Below, one piece after another: positions 1 to 7,134 of a stretch of DNA of 64,000 nucleotides. Every line of letters begins with the position of its first letter. Within the stretch, counting starts at the first letter, position 1. The position numbers and the translations under genes were made by a program. Origin of the DNA: Acidobacteriota bacterium. Lineage in GTDB: Bacteria > Acidobacteriota > Thermoanaerobaculia > UBA5066. The notes below the pieces were generated by a model. It did no database searches. It had not been told where the DNA came from and was given only the letters and a program-made list of their open reading frames with translations. The DNA lies in NCBI GenBank assembly GCA_016716715.1, contig JADJVE010000019.1, positions 124,001-188,000 of the forward strand, read 5' to 3'.

Positions 1-1
1 G

Positions 2-142
2 AGCCTCATGGACGGGCAGGGCGGGGTCCTCATGGGCCTCCGGGACGGCCGGATCACCGCGACCCCGCTCCACGCGGTCGCCGGGGCGAAAAAGCCCCTC
101 GATCCGTCGCTCTTCGAGCTTCTCCGGACGATGGCGAAATAG
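2..142 (+). CDS. pfkA: 6-phosphofructokinase, C-terminal fragment
   Basis: Only the last 46 residues are inside the window; the gene begins upstream. The tail contains VLMGLRDGRI followed by TPLHAVAGAKKPLDPSLFE. This resembles the C-terminus of bacterial ATP-type phosphofructokinases, where a V-M-V-x-L-x-x-G-x-I strand is followed by a P-L-x-x-V loop and a proline-rich end. The enzyme phosphorylates fructose 6-phosphate in cytoplasmic glycolysis. The active site is outside the window, so an ATP- versus PPi-dependent enzyme cannot be told apart. The TAG stop lies about 40 bases before tRNA-Cys. Confidence 0.65.
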   Translation, partial: SLMDGQGGVLMGLRDGRITATPLHAVAGAKKPLDPSLFELLRTMAK

Positions 143-180
143 CCGCCGTCCCGGTTAAGATCCGCGTCCGGCTCTGGGAC

Positions 181-256
181 GGCGACGTACCCAAGTGGTT
201 AAGGGAAGGCTCTGCAAAAGCCTCATTCGTCGGTTCGACTCCGACCGTCGCCTCCA
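181..256 (+). tRNA. tRNA-Cys (GCA)
   Basis: A full cloverleaf can be drawn. The acceptor GGCGACG pairs with CGTCGCC, the anticodon loop CTGCAAA reads GCA, and the T arm contains GGTTCGACTCC. The discriminator is T, as expected for cysteine tRNAs, and CCA is encoded at 254-256. The 3' part overlaps the end of the convergent PAS-LuxR gene by 34 bases. Confidence 0.95.
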
Positions 257-927
257 GCTTCGTCCCGGCCGAGCATCCCACGCCTGAAGGCCAGCGACAC
301 CGCCTCGACCTGACTGTGCACGTCCAGCCGCCGGAGCAGGTGCTGGACGTGATTGCGGACCGTTGCGTGCGAGAGCCCGAGGCGGGCCGCGATGTTGATC
401 GAGCCGTATCCGCCGGCGAGGAGCTCGAGGATCTGCTGCTCGCGGGGCGAGAGCGTGATGGTCTCCTCCGGGGGGCCGGCGATGGGCTCGGCCGGCGCCG
501 CGACGACGGACCTGATGCTGGCGAGCATCGCGTCGAGAGCGGCGCCGTCGCCGTTCTCGAAAACGTGAACGAGGCTGCGGTAGGCGTCTCCCGGCGAGGG
601 GAGCGCGATCGTGCGCGTGACGAGCCGCAGAGCCGTACCGTCCCGCTTCCGCACGTCCATCACGAACGGCGCCGGAGCCTCCCCGCGCGAGGAGGCGACC
701 GCGACGCCGCAGTCCCGGAAGCAGCAGACGTTCCCGAAGACGTCGTGCCCCGCGAAGACGTCGTAGCATTTCTTGCCCAGCGCCTCGCGGGACGTCCAGC
801 CGAGGAGCTCGCGCGCGCCGTCGTTCCAGAAGACGATGCGGTGGCGGCGGTCGATGCCGCACGCCGCCGCACGTGCTTCGGCGATGAGCTCGAGGGCGTC
901 GTCGATGCGGGCCGCGGCGGTTCTCAT
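223..927 (-). CDS. PAS domain-containing LuxR-family transcriptional regulator
   Basis: A protein of about 234 residues. An N-terminal PAS-like sensor (residues about 10-130) includes GIDRRHRIVFWNDGARELLGW and a cysteine-containing stretch with VCCFRDCG. It is followed by a GerE/LuxR helix-turn-helix (residues about 150-215) with LSPREQQILELLAGG and ATVRNHVQHLLRRL. It probably senses a small signal or redox state and binds DNA as a dimer, but the ligand is unknown. ATG at 927 is preferred; an in-frame TTG lies at 933. The last ten codons are read from the antisense strand of the tRNA-Cys 3' half, and the HTH is complete before that point, so the tail is probably dispensable. Confidence 0.85.
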   Translation of the reverse strand: MRTAAARIDDALELIAEARAAACGIDRRHRIVFWNDGARELLGWTSREALGKKCYDVFAGHDVFGNVCCFRDCGVAVASSRGEAPAPFVMDVRKRDGTALRLVTRTIALPSPGDAYRSLVHVFENGDGAALDAMLASIRSVVAAPAEPIAGPPEETITLSPREQQILELLAGGYGSINIAARLGLSHATVRNHVQHLLRRLDVHSQVEAVSLAFRRGMLGRDEAGGDGRSRTDE

Positions 928-1003
928 GGGCAATTGAGACTCAATTTGACCGTGCGCCGGGCCGGTGTCAAGGCGATTCCATCCCCGTCGTAAGCTTGAT
1001 TCC

Positions 1004-1091
1004 GCCGGAGTGGCGGAATGGCAGACGCAGGGGACTTAAAATCCCCGGACTCGCAAGGGTCGTGAGGGTTCGAGCCCCTCCTCCGGTACCA
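1004..1091 (+). tRNA. tRNA-Leu (TAA)
   Basis: A class II tRNA with a long variable arm. The acceptor GCCGGAG pairs with CTCCGGT (first pair G-T). The anticodon loop within GGGGACTTAAAATCCCC reads TAA, the T arm is GGTTCGAGCCCC, and CCA is encoded at 1089-1091. RNase III starts nine bases downstream, so the two may be cotranscribed. Confidence 0.95.
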
Positions 1092-1100
1092 CGAGACGAC

Positions 1101-1826
1101 ATGACCGAAAGCCCTCACCCGACCCGCGAGAACGAGCTCGACGCCGTGGAGCGGGTCCTGGGGCGGCGCTTTCGCGACAGGCGGCTCCTGGTCCGCGCGC
1201 TCACGCATTCCTCCTTCGCGAACGACGACGCGGACGCCGAGGACAACGAGACGCTCGAGTTCCTGGGTGACAGCGTCCTGAACTACCTCGTCTCCGAGAT
1301 GCTCTTCGACGCGTTCCCGCTCGAGACCGAGGGCACGCTGTCGAAGGCGCGGTCCGTTCTCGTATCGGAAAACCACTTCGCGTACCTCGCGCGCCGGATG
1401 GACCTGGGCGCCGCGCTCCGGCTGTCGCCGGGAGAGGAGCGCGCCGGCGGGAGGAACCGCGACGCGCGGCTCGCGGACGCATTCGAAGCCGTCTTCGCGG
1501 CGCTCGCGCTGGACGCCGGCCTCGACGAGGCACGGTCCTTCGCGCGGAGGATCTTCGAGGAGGACATCGTGGCGCTCGACCTCGGCGGTCTCCACCGTCG
1601 GGATCCCAAGACCGCGCTTCAGGAGCGCGCGCAGGGAGAGGGGCTGCCACTTCCTCTCTACCGTCTCGTGGAGGAGTCCGGCCCGGCGCACGAAAGGCGC
1701 TTCGTCTACGAGGTGGCCTTCGGAGAATCCCTGAGAGCGATCGGCGAAGGGAGTTCCAAGAAGGAAGCGCAGAGCCGGGCGGCCGACGCCATGCTCGAGC
1801 GGCTCAGCGGGTCAGGTCCGCCTTGA
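1101..1826 (+). CDS. rnc: Ribonuclease III
   Basis: A 241-residue double-strand-specific endoribonuclease that processes rRNA precursors and structured mRNAs. The family signature NETLEFLGDSVLNYLVSE is at residues about 45-62 and supplies the acidic Mg-binding residues. A second acidic patch, DAFEAVFAAL, follows near 125-140. The C-terminal dsRNA-binding domain (about 165-235) is complete, with DPKTALQERAQGEGLPLPLY and GSSKKEAQSRAADAML. ATG 1101 is chosen because upstream in-frame codons run into tRNA-Leu. The 3' end overlaps the convergent dsbD gene by 23 bases. Confidence 0.96.
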   Translation: MTESPHPTRENELDAVERVLGRRFRDRRLLVRALTHSSFANDDADAEDNETLEFLGDSVLNYLVSEMLFDAFPLETEGTLSKARSVLVSENHFAYLARRMDLGAALRLSPGEERAGGRNRDARLADAFEAVFAALALDAGLDEARSFARRIFEEDIVALDLGGLHRRDPKTALQERAQGEGLPLPLYRLVEESGPAHERRFVYEVAFGESLRAIGEGSSKKEAQSRAADAMLERLSGSGPP

Positions 1827-3615
1827 GCAGCACCCAGCCCTCGAGCGCCTTCTGCACCCGGGCGTCCGTGAAGGTCTTGTGGTCGAGCTCCTTGCACGGC
1901 AGACACCAGTCCGCGTAGAAGTCGATCATCACGGGCTTGCCGGCGGCCTTCGCCGCGGCGACCGCCGCGTCGGAGTAGGGCGTGAACTTCAGCTCGGCGC
2001 CCGCCTTGCGCGGAAGCGCGAACGCGGCGCCGGCGGCGAGGAGTAAGACCGCAATCGCGACCTTCACGGCCGCAAAGCCGCGGAGGGAGGAGCCGGTCTT
2101 TTCGAAGAAGAGGAACCAGACTCCGCCTGCGAGGAGCGGCAGCGCGACTCCGAGCTCGTAGACACGGGGCGCGAGCAGCGGGCGCAGGAAGTAGACGGCG
2201 AGCGCGAGGAGCGCGAAGCCGAAGACCTTCCTCACGGCCGTCATCCACTCGCCCGACCGCGGGAGCGCCTTGAGGCTGCCCGAGACCGTGCCGAGGACGA
2301 GGTAGGGCAGGCCGAGGCCCATCGCGAGCGTGAAGAAGAGCGCGAAGCCGAGGGGCGCCGAGCCCTTCGCCGCGACGTACGTGAGGAGCGACAGGACGAA
2401 CGGCCCGATGCAGGGGGCCGCCACGAAGCCGACGAAGAGGCCCATCGTGAGGGCGCCGAGGGCGCCGGCCTGCGAGCCCGTGCGGTCCGTGACGAAGTGC
2501 GGAGCCTGGATCTCGTAGAGCCCAAACATCGACAGCGCGAGCGCGACGACGATCGCCGCGATTCCCATGAGGACCGCCGGCATCTGCAGCCAGGCGCCGA
2601 AGAGCGAGCCCGAGAGGGCCGCGAAGACGCCGAGCGCCGAGTACGTGACGCTCATCCCGAGGACGTAGGCGACCGCGAGCCCGAAAGTGCCGCCCTTCTT
2701 CCCGCCGCTCTGCCGGCTGAAGAAGCCGAGCGTGATCGGGATGAGCGGGTAGACGCACGGCGTGAGGTTGAGGGCGAGCCCCGAGACGAAGACGAGGCCG
2801 AGGAGAAGGGGAAGGGACTTGCCGGCGAGGCCGCCGCTCTCCTCAGGGGAGCCGCCGGCGATCCGGCCGAGGAACTGCTCGGGCGGCTCGAAGCCGACGA
2901 CGCGGCCCCCGCGCTCGTTCCCGTCGGGGCCGAGAAAGAGGATCGTCGGGACGCCCACGACCTTCCACGCTTCGCGCAGGGCGGCCGTGCCGCCCGGCGC
3001 GGCGCCGGACGCCGCGCCGCTGCCCGACCCGGCGTCGATCGCCGCAGACCCGTGGGCGCCACCGCCTGCGGGAGGCGGTGAGAAGACGTCCGCGTTCGCG
3101 GGCTTCGTGTCGCCCGTCTTCACGACCTCGATCGTGAGCGTCGCCGTGAGCTCCGCGGGCGGGAGACACGAGTTGTCGTTGCACGGCTGGTATGCGAGGA
3201 CCGCCTTGATCGTGCGCGGGCCGGGCGCGGCGGCGGCGTCGACGGCGCCGGGCACCACGAAGATGGTCCGGCCCTCGTACACGGCGAGCTTCTGCTCGGA
3301 GAACGCGAACTTTCGTTCGAGCTGATTCGGGTACGCGACGGCCGAGAGCTTCAAGCCCGGCACGGGCGTGACCTTGACCTCGGTCGGGATCAGAAAGTCT
3401 TCCTTCGGCGTGTGGCTGTTCACGTGCCAGCCGGGCTTGACGTCGGCCACGACGGCGAGGCGGAACGCCTTGCCGGCGACGAGCCGGTCGGCGTCTGCCA
3501 CGAGCCTGGGCGCGACGATCTCGGACGACTTCGGAATGCCCTGTGCGGGCGCGCGGCCGGAGCCGGCGGCGAGGGCGATCGCGCCCGCCGCGAGGAGGCC
3601 TCGGATCGGGGACAT
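1804..3615 (-). CDS. dsbD: Thiol:disulfide interchange protein DsbD with displaced thioredoxin half-domain
   Basis: A 603-residue inner-membrane reductant transporter that passes electrons from cytoplasmic thioredoxin to the periplasm. A signal peptide (1-25) is followed by a DsbD-alpha-like domain with YQPCNDNSCLPP. The membrane domain carries the paired cysteines in LNLTPCVYPLIPITLG and GFVAAPCIGPF. The C-terminal thioredoxin part has MIDFYADWCLPCKELD near residue 569 but ends about 30 residues later at VLLKADLTR. The segment that should follow, with VVGVPTILFLGPDG and a cis-proline loop, sits at about residues 205-250, between the alpha and membrane domains. Both places should be periplasmic, so the halves might assemble into one fold. 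It starts at ATG 3615, overlapping the upstream gene by one base (TGATG). Confidence 0.9.
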   Translation of the reverse strand: MSPIRGLLAAGAIALAAGSGRAPAQGIPKSSEIVAPRLVADADRLVAGKAFRLAVVADVKPGWHVNSHTPKEDFLIPTEVKVTPVPGLKLSAVAYPNQLERKFAFSEQKLAVYEGRTIFVVPGAVDAAAAPGPRTIKAVLAYQPCNDNSCLPPAELTATLTIEVVKTGDTKPANADVFSPPPAGGGAHGSAAIDAGSGSGAASGAAPGGTAALREAWKVVGVPTILFLGPDGNERGGRVVGFEPPEQFLGRIAGGSPEESGGLAGKSLPLLLGLVFVSGLALNLTPCVYPLIPITLGFFSRQSGGKKGGTFGLAVAYVLGMSVTYSALGVFAALSGSLFGAWLQMPAVLMGIAAIVVALALSMFGLYEIQAPHFVTDRTGSQAGALGALTMGLFVGFVAAPCIGPFVLSLLTYVAAKGSAPLGFALFFTLAMGLGLPYLVLGTVSGSLKALPRSGEWMTAVRKVFGFALLALAVYFLRPLLAPRVYELGVALPLLAGGVWFLFFEKTGSSLRGFAAVKVAIAVLLLAAGAAFALPRKAGAELKFTPYSDAAVAAAKAAGKPVMIDFYADWCLPCKELDHKTFTDARVQKALEGWVLLKADLTR

Positions 3616-4586
3616 CACTTCTCCTTTGCCGCCGGGGCCGCTGCCGGCGCCGGCGCGGCGGGCTGCTTGCCCTGCAAGGCGTCGAGAAGCGCCTGGGCCT
3701 CGGCGGCGAGCGGTGAGTCCGGATGGGCTTTCTTGAACTCCCGGAGGCGGTACGCGGCAAGGTCCCGGCGCCCGCGGGCGACGTCGACGTCGGCCCGGCG
3801 GAGCTCGGCCCGTTCGCGCAGCTGCGGGTTCTTCGCGTCCTTGACGAGCTCGTCGAGGATGCGCGCCGCGTCGTCGATGCGGCCCGCGTCGAGGTCGATC
3901 GAGGCGACGTACGCGCTCGCCTGCTCGCGGATATCCGGGCCCACGGCGGGGTCGGCCGCGAGGCGGCGGAAGCGCCCCTCGGCCTGCTCCCGGGCGCCGC
4001 GCTGGAACAGCTGCCTGGCGACCTCGTAGACGGCCGTGGCGTTGGCGGGGTTCGCGTTCTCGGCGGCCTGGGCCCTCCGGAATTCGGCCCAGGAGCGCTC
4101 GCCGGCGACGAACGTGTTGACCCAGCCCTGCTGAGTCGTGACGCCCTCCTGCCGGCTGCATTCGAGGAGATCGGGTGTCGCTACGATCCACGTCGGGACC
4201 CCCACGACGCGCATCCTCTGCGCGAGCTTCAGGCCCTCGGGCGTCGAGATGGGCACGGGCACCGGCACCTTGTCGCGCGTGAACGAGTAGAACGAGGTGG
4301 ACGGCGCGATGATCTTGAGCATCCGGCTGCACTCGCCGCAGTCGGGGTCGGTGAAGAAGAACAGGATCCGCCCGTCCTTCATCCCCCGCGCGCTCTCCTG
4401 GGCCTGCTCCGGGGTCGCGGCCCAGATCACGTCGAGGCCGGCGGCACCGGCAAATGCTGAACCAGTAGCGGGGGGGTTCTCAGGGGGGGCCGTAGCCGGG
4501 GGGCCTGGGGGGGCCGGCATAGAGGCCCCCCCAGCCGGAGGCGTCTGAACAAGCTGAGCAAGGAGAGCGAGAGCGGAAATCAGCAT
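3615..4586 (-). CDS. Thioredoxin-like protein with TPR-like C-terminus
   Basis: A 323-residue probable exported protein. The hydrophobic N-terminus MLISALALLAQLVQ leads into a low-complexity Pro/Ala segment. A thioredoxin-like domain (about 50-150) follows, with FFFTDPDCGECSRMLKI (a CGEC redox pair) and VVGVPTWIVATPD (cis-proline loop). The C-terminal half is helical with tetratricopeptide-like features (FQRGAREQAEGRFRRLAADP, ILDELVKDAKN, FKKAHPDSPLAAEAQ). Its stop overlaps the dsbD start, so the two are likely coexpressed and this protein may receive electrons from DsbD. The Pro-rich segment (about 4470-4535) has several runs of six or seven G on the plus strand, a site prone to slippage. 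Confidence 0.8.
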   Translation of the reverse strand: MLISALALLAQLVQTPPAGGASMPAPPGPPATAPPENPPATGSAFAGAAGLDVIWAATPEQAQESARGMKDGRILFFFTDPDCGECSRMLKIIAPSTSFYSFTRDKVPVPVPISTPEGLKLAQRMRVVGVPTWIVATPDLLECSRQEGVTTQQGWVNTFVAGERSWAEFRRAQAAENANPANATAVYEVARQLFQRGAREQAEGRFRRLAADPAVGPDIREQASAYVASIDLDAGRIDDAARILDELVKDAKNPQLRERAELRRADVDVARGRRDLAAYRLREFKKAHPDSPLAAEAQALLDALQGKQPAAPAPAAAPAAKEK

Positions 4587-4686
4587 CGTGTTCCTTCGGT
4601 TGACTATTCTAGGCGCGCCACTTATAACGCGCAGGCGTCCGGGGCGATTCCCTCCGCAAGAGGCGTGCCCGGGCGTGGTGCCGAGT

Positions 4687-4762
4687 GCCTAGGTAGCTCA
4701 GTTGGTAGAGCACGCGACTGAAAATCGCGGTGTCGGCGGTTCAACTCCGCCCCTGGGCACCA
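4687..4762 (+). tRNA. tRNA-Phe (GAA)
   Basis: The acceptor GCCTAGG pairs with CCTGGGC. The D arm is GCTCAGTTGGTAGAGC, the anticodon loop CTGAAAA reads GAA, and the T arm contains GGTTCAACTCC. The discriminator is A and CCA is encoded at 4760-4762. The convergent lipid kinase gene ends one base after the CCA. Confidence 0.95.
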
Positions 4763-5626
4763 TCATTTCCTTCCGGCGGGCGCGAAGACGCGCAGGGCGC
4801 GCGGAAGAATCCTGATCCGGAGAGGCTCGGGGTGCGCAACGCCGGTCGCGAGGTTCCCGTCGATGTGGGCCGTGAGCGGCCGGTCCGACGCCAGAACGAC
4901 CTCGCGGGCCCGCAGGATCGTCACCCAGGGCAGACCCACGTGCGAGCCGTCCAGCGCCTTCGGCAGGTGGCGGAGCGCCTCGAGCTTCCCGAGATCGCCC
5001 AGGCGGCAGACGTCGAATTGGCCGTCGTCGGCGTTCGCATCCGGCGCGAGGAGGAACCCGCCGCCGCTGCGCGGCCCGTTCGCGACCGCCGCAAGGAGGG
5101 CGCGGCCGGAAATCGTACGGCCGTCGCACGTCATCGTCAGCTCGAAGTTCTCCCAGCTCTTGAGTACGGCGAAGACCGACCACAGGTAGGCGGGAAAGCC
5201 CTTGAGGTATCGCACCTTCGCGGCCGTCTCGGCGACGGCGCCGTCGAAGCCGAGGCCGACGCCGTTCGCGAAGAAGCGGCCGTTCATCTCGCCCGCGTCG
5301 AGGACGCGCGTGGCGCCGGCGGCGATGACGCGCGCGGCGCCGTCGAGGTCGCCGGGCCTGAGGCCGAGCAGGTACCCGTAGTCGTTGCCGGTCCCGTCCG
5401 GCACGACGCCGAAGATGGGGCGCCTCGCCTCCGGAACCCGCAGGAGGCCGTTCGCCACCTCGTTCACGGTGCCGTCGCCGCCGACCGCGACGACCGCCTC
5501 GGCGCCGTCCTTCGCGGCGTCCTCGGCCAGCGTGATCCCGTGGCCGGGCCGCTCGGTCTCCACGAACGTCCCGTGCGCGCCCGCCTTCTCCAGCGCGGCG
5601 TGTATGGCGTCACGGTCACGGACCAC
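4763..5626 (-). CDS. Diacylglycerol kinase-family lipid kinase (YegS/BmrU type)
   Basis: At least 287 residues. The family's nucleotide-binding signature VVAVGGDGTVNEVANGL is near residue 45, followed by PIFGVVPDGTGNDYGYLLG and the GRFFANGVGLGFDGAVA stretch. Such enzymes phosphorylate diacylglycerol or related lipids at the membrane. The given start is GTG 5626. However, open sequence upstream encodes RTVFVFNPAAGKGR, which matches the conserved family N-terminus (N-P-x-x-G). It has no ATG, GTG or TTG before an in-frame TAA; the likeliest first codon is ATC at 5669-5671. So either a rare AUC start or a sequence error is involved. def is divergent, 38 bases beyond that point. Confidence 0.85.
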   Translation of the reverse strand: MVRDRDAIHAALEKAGAHGTFVETERPGHGITLAEDAAKDGAEAVVAVGGDGTVNEVANGLLRVPEARRPIFGVVPDGTGNDYGYLLGLRPGDLDGAARVIAAGATRVLDAGEMNGRFFANGVGLGFDGAVAETAAKVRYLKGFPAYLWSVFAVLKSWENFELTMTCDGRTISGRALLAAVANGPRSGGGFLLAPDANADDGQFDVCRLGDLGKLEALRHLPKALDGSHVGLPWVTILRAREVVLASDRPLTAHIDGNLATGVAHPEPLRIRILPRALRVFAPAGRK

Positions 5627-5708
5627 GCGGCCCTTGCCGGCGGCGGGGTTGAAGACGAAGACGGTGCGGATGCCCGATTGTAGGCGGACGGGCCGTTACA
5701 ATGCCCCC

Positions 5709-6221
5709 GTGGCCATTCTCAGAGTCGCCAAGCTCGGCTCGCCGATCCTCCGCCGGCGGGCCTCCGAGATCGAACCCGCAGACCTCAAGAAGGGGCGGCT
5801 CAAGCCATTCTTCGAGGACATGATGGAAACCATGATCGAGTACCACGGCACGGGCCTCGCCGCGCCGCAGGTCTCGACGGGCCTGCGCGTCGTCCTCTAC
5901 GAGGTGCACGGGGAGAAGCGCGGCAAGGACGTGCTCGAGATCCCGCCGACCATCCTCGTGAACCCGTCGTTCGACGTCCTCGACCCGGCCGAGGAGGAGG
6001 ACTTCGAAGCCTGCCTCTCGGTGCCGTTCCTCGCGGCGAAGGTCCCGAGGCCGAAGGCGATCCGGGTAAAGGCGCTCGATACGAGCGGCAAGCCCGTGAC
6101 GTACGTCGCCGAGGGCTTCCACGCGCGCGTCGTCCTGCACGAGAGCGACCACCTCGACGGCGTCGTCTACCTCGACCGGGTCAGGGACCGGACGTCGATC
6201 CGCTACACCGTCGACTTCTGA
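5709..6221 (+). CDS. def: Peptide deformylase
   Basis: A 170-residue metalloenzyme that removes the N-formyl group from nascent proteins. All three family motifs are visible: GTGLAAPQV (about 42-50), EACLSV (EGCLS type with Ala in the second position, metal-binding Cys) and HESDHLDGVVYLDR (HExxH, metal-binding histidines and catalytic Glu). The start is GTG 5709, because the in-window ATG at 5701 is out of frame and the protein begins with the usual ILRVAKLGSPILR. The stop overlaps the next start (TGATG), coupling it to the Fe-S protein gene. Confidence 0.95.
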   Translation: MAILRVAKLGSPILRRRASEIEPADLKKGRLKPFFEDMMETMIEYHGTGLAAPQVSTGLRVVLYEVHGEKRGKDVLEIPPTILVNPSFDVLDPAEEEDFEACLSVPFLAAKVPRPKAIRVKALDTSGKPVTYVAEGFHARVVLHESDHLDGVVYLDRVRDRTSIRYTVDF

Positions 6222-6460
6222 TGTCCGCGGCCCGCCCGCTCACAACCGAAGAGAAGCGCCAGCTCATGCTGCTGAAGTTCCGCCCCGTGTGTATCTGCAA
6301 CACGATCCGGGGACCGCGCGTGACGGAAGCGATCGCGCGCGGCGCGCGCACCGTCGAGGACGTCGCGACGGCGACGGGCTGCACGACGGGGGAGTGTCAG
6401 GGCGAGCGCTGCCGCCCCGTGATCGAGGCGATGCTCGCGGAGGCTCAGGCGAAGGTGTAG
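6221..6460 (+). CDS. BFD-like [2Fe-2S]-binding protein
   Basis: A 79-residue protein with the cysteine pattern of bacterioferritin-associated ferredoxin domains. VCICNTIRG near residue 23 supplies C-x-C, and GCTTGECQGERC near residue 54 supplies the second set, with the alternating helices expected between them (VTEAIARGARTVEDVATATG). It probably binds one [2Fe-2S] cluster and moves electrons or helps iron release. It is coupled to def by a one-base overlap and converges with the next gene, sharing 16 bases of coding sequence. Confidence 0.8.
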   Translation: MSAARPLTTEEKRQLMLLKFRPVCICNTIRGPRVTEAIARGARTVEDVATATGCTTGECQGERCRPVIEAMLAEAQAKV

Positions 6461-7113
6461 GTGCCCGCCATGAGCTTCTTGACGACGTCTTCCGTCTCTT
6501 CCTTGCCCGGCACGCAGAGCGTGACGTTCTTCTCGGTGCCGTTCGCGATCGCCTTCGCGTAGCCCTCGCAGTCGTACCCGCAGGCCGTGCAGTCGGTCTG
6601 CGCCATTGCCGCGTAGAGCTTCAGCGCGAGGTCGCCGGTCTTCGCCATCTCCATCCGCTTCGGGAGCGGGATCGTCTCGTCGTGGAACGGCGGAGCCTCT
6701 TCCTTCCTTTTCGTCGGCGGGATCGTGGATTCGTCCTTCTTGTCCGTGTACTCCCACGTGCCGAAGGAGAGGCACTTCGGGCAGCAGAACGTCCAGTCCC
6801 ACTCGCCGGGGAATCGCGTCGCGGGGACGCGCTTGACGTACAGCGCCTCGAAGTCCTGCGGGCAGACCGGGTTCTCGCGCTCCTTGGCGTCGCGGACCAT
6901 CGACTTGATGTGCGACGCCGAAAACACGATCTGACGCGGCTTCTGGTCGAAGCGGAAGTGCTCGCCCTTCGTCCCGATCATGACGACCTGCGGCGCGAAC
7001 GTGCGCTCGACGAAGAAGGCACGCATCGGCCTGCCCGTCTTCGGAGACGGCACCGGCTCGCCCGACCAGAACTTGTGCAGGAGCCCCGCGCTCTCTTCGT
7101 ACGTGAGTCTCAT
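6445..7113 (-). CDS. Uncharacterised protein with C-terminal [4Fe-4S] motif
   Basis: A 222-residue soluble protein. The C-terminus has DCTACGYDCEGYAKAIANG, then TLCVPG. This is the C-x2-C-x3-C-x(n)-C-x-PG arrangement of the Fe-S domain (PF04060-like) found in RnfB and related redox proteins. The middle contains FCCPKCLSFGTW, which could be half of a zinc ribbon, and a charged linker PPTKRKEEAPPF. The N-terminal 100 residues match no family I recognise. A role in electron transfer or as an Fe-S sensor is plausible. Its end overlaps the BFD-like gene by 16 bases. Confidence 0.7.
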   Translation of the reverse strand: MRLTYEESAGLLHKFWSGEPVPSPKTGRPMRAFFVERTFAPQVVMIGTKGEHFRFDQKPRQIVFSASHIKSMVRDAKERENPVCPQDFEALYVKRVPATRFPGEWDWTFCCPKCLSFGTWEYTDKKDESTIPPTKRKEEAPPFHDETIPLPKRMEMAKTGDLALKLYAAMAQTDCTACGYDCEGYAKAIANGTEKNVTLCVPGKEETEDVVKKLMAGTYTFA

Positions 7114-7134
7114 GTGCGGGAATGATAAATCAGG

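Noticed and set aside
924..1691. A long minus-strand reading frame across tRNA-Leu and rnc
   Set aside because: It contains peptides typical of antisense tRNA (YRRRGSNPHDPCESG) and runs opposite the well-supported RNase III gene; no family likeness.
4698..5183. A minus-strand frame ending in PRGGVEPPTPRFS across tRNA-Phe
   Set aside because: That peptide is the usual antisense-tRNA artefact, and the rest shadows the lipid kinase.
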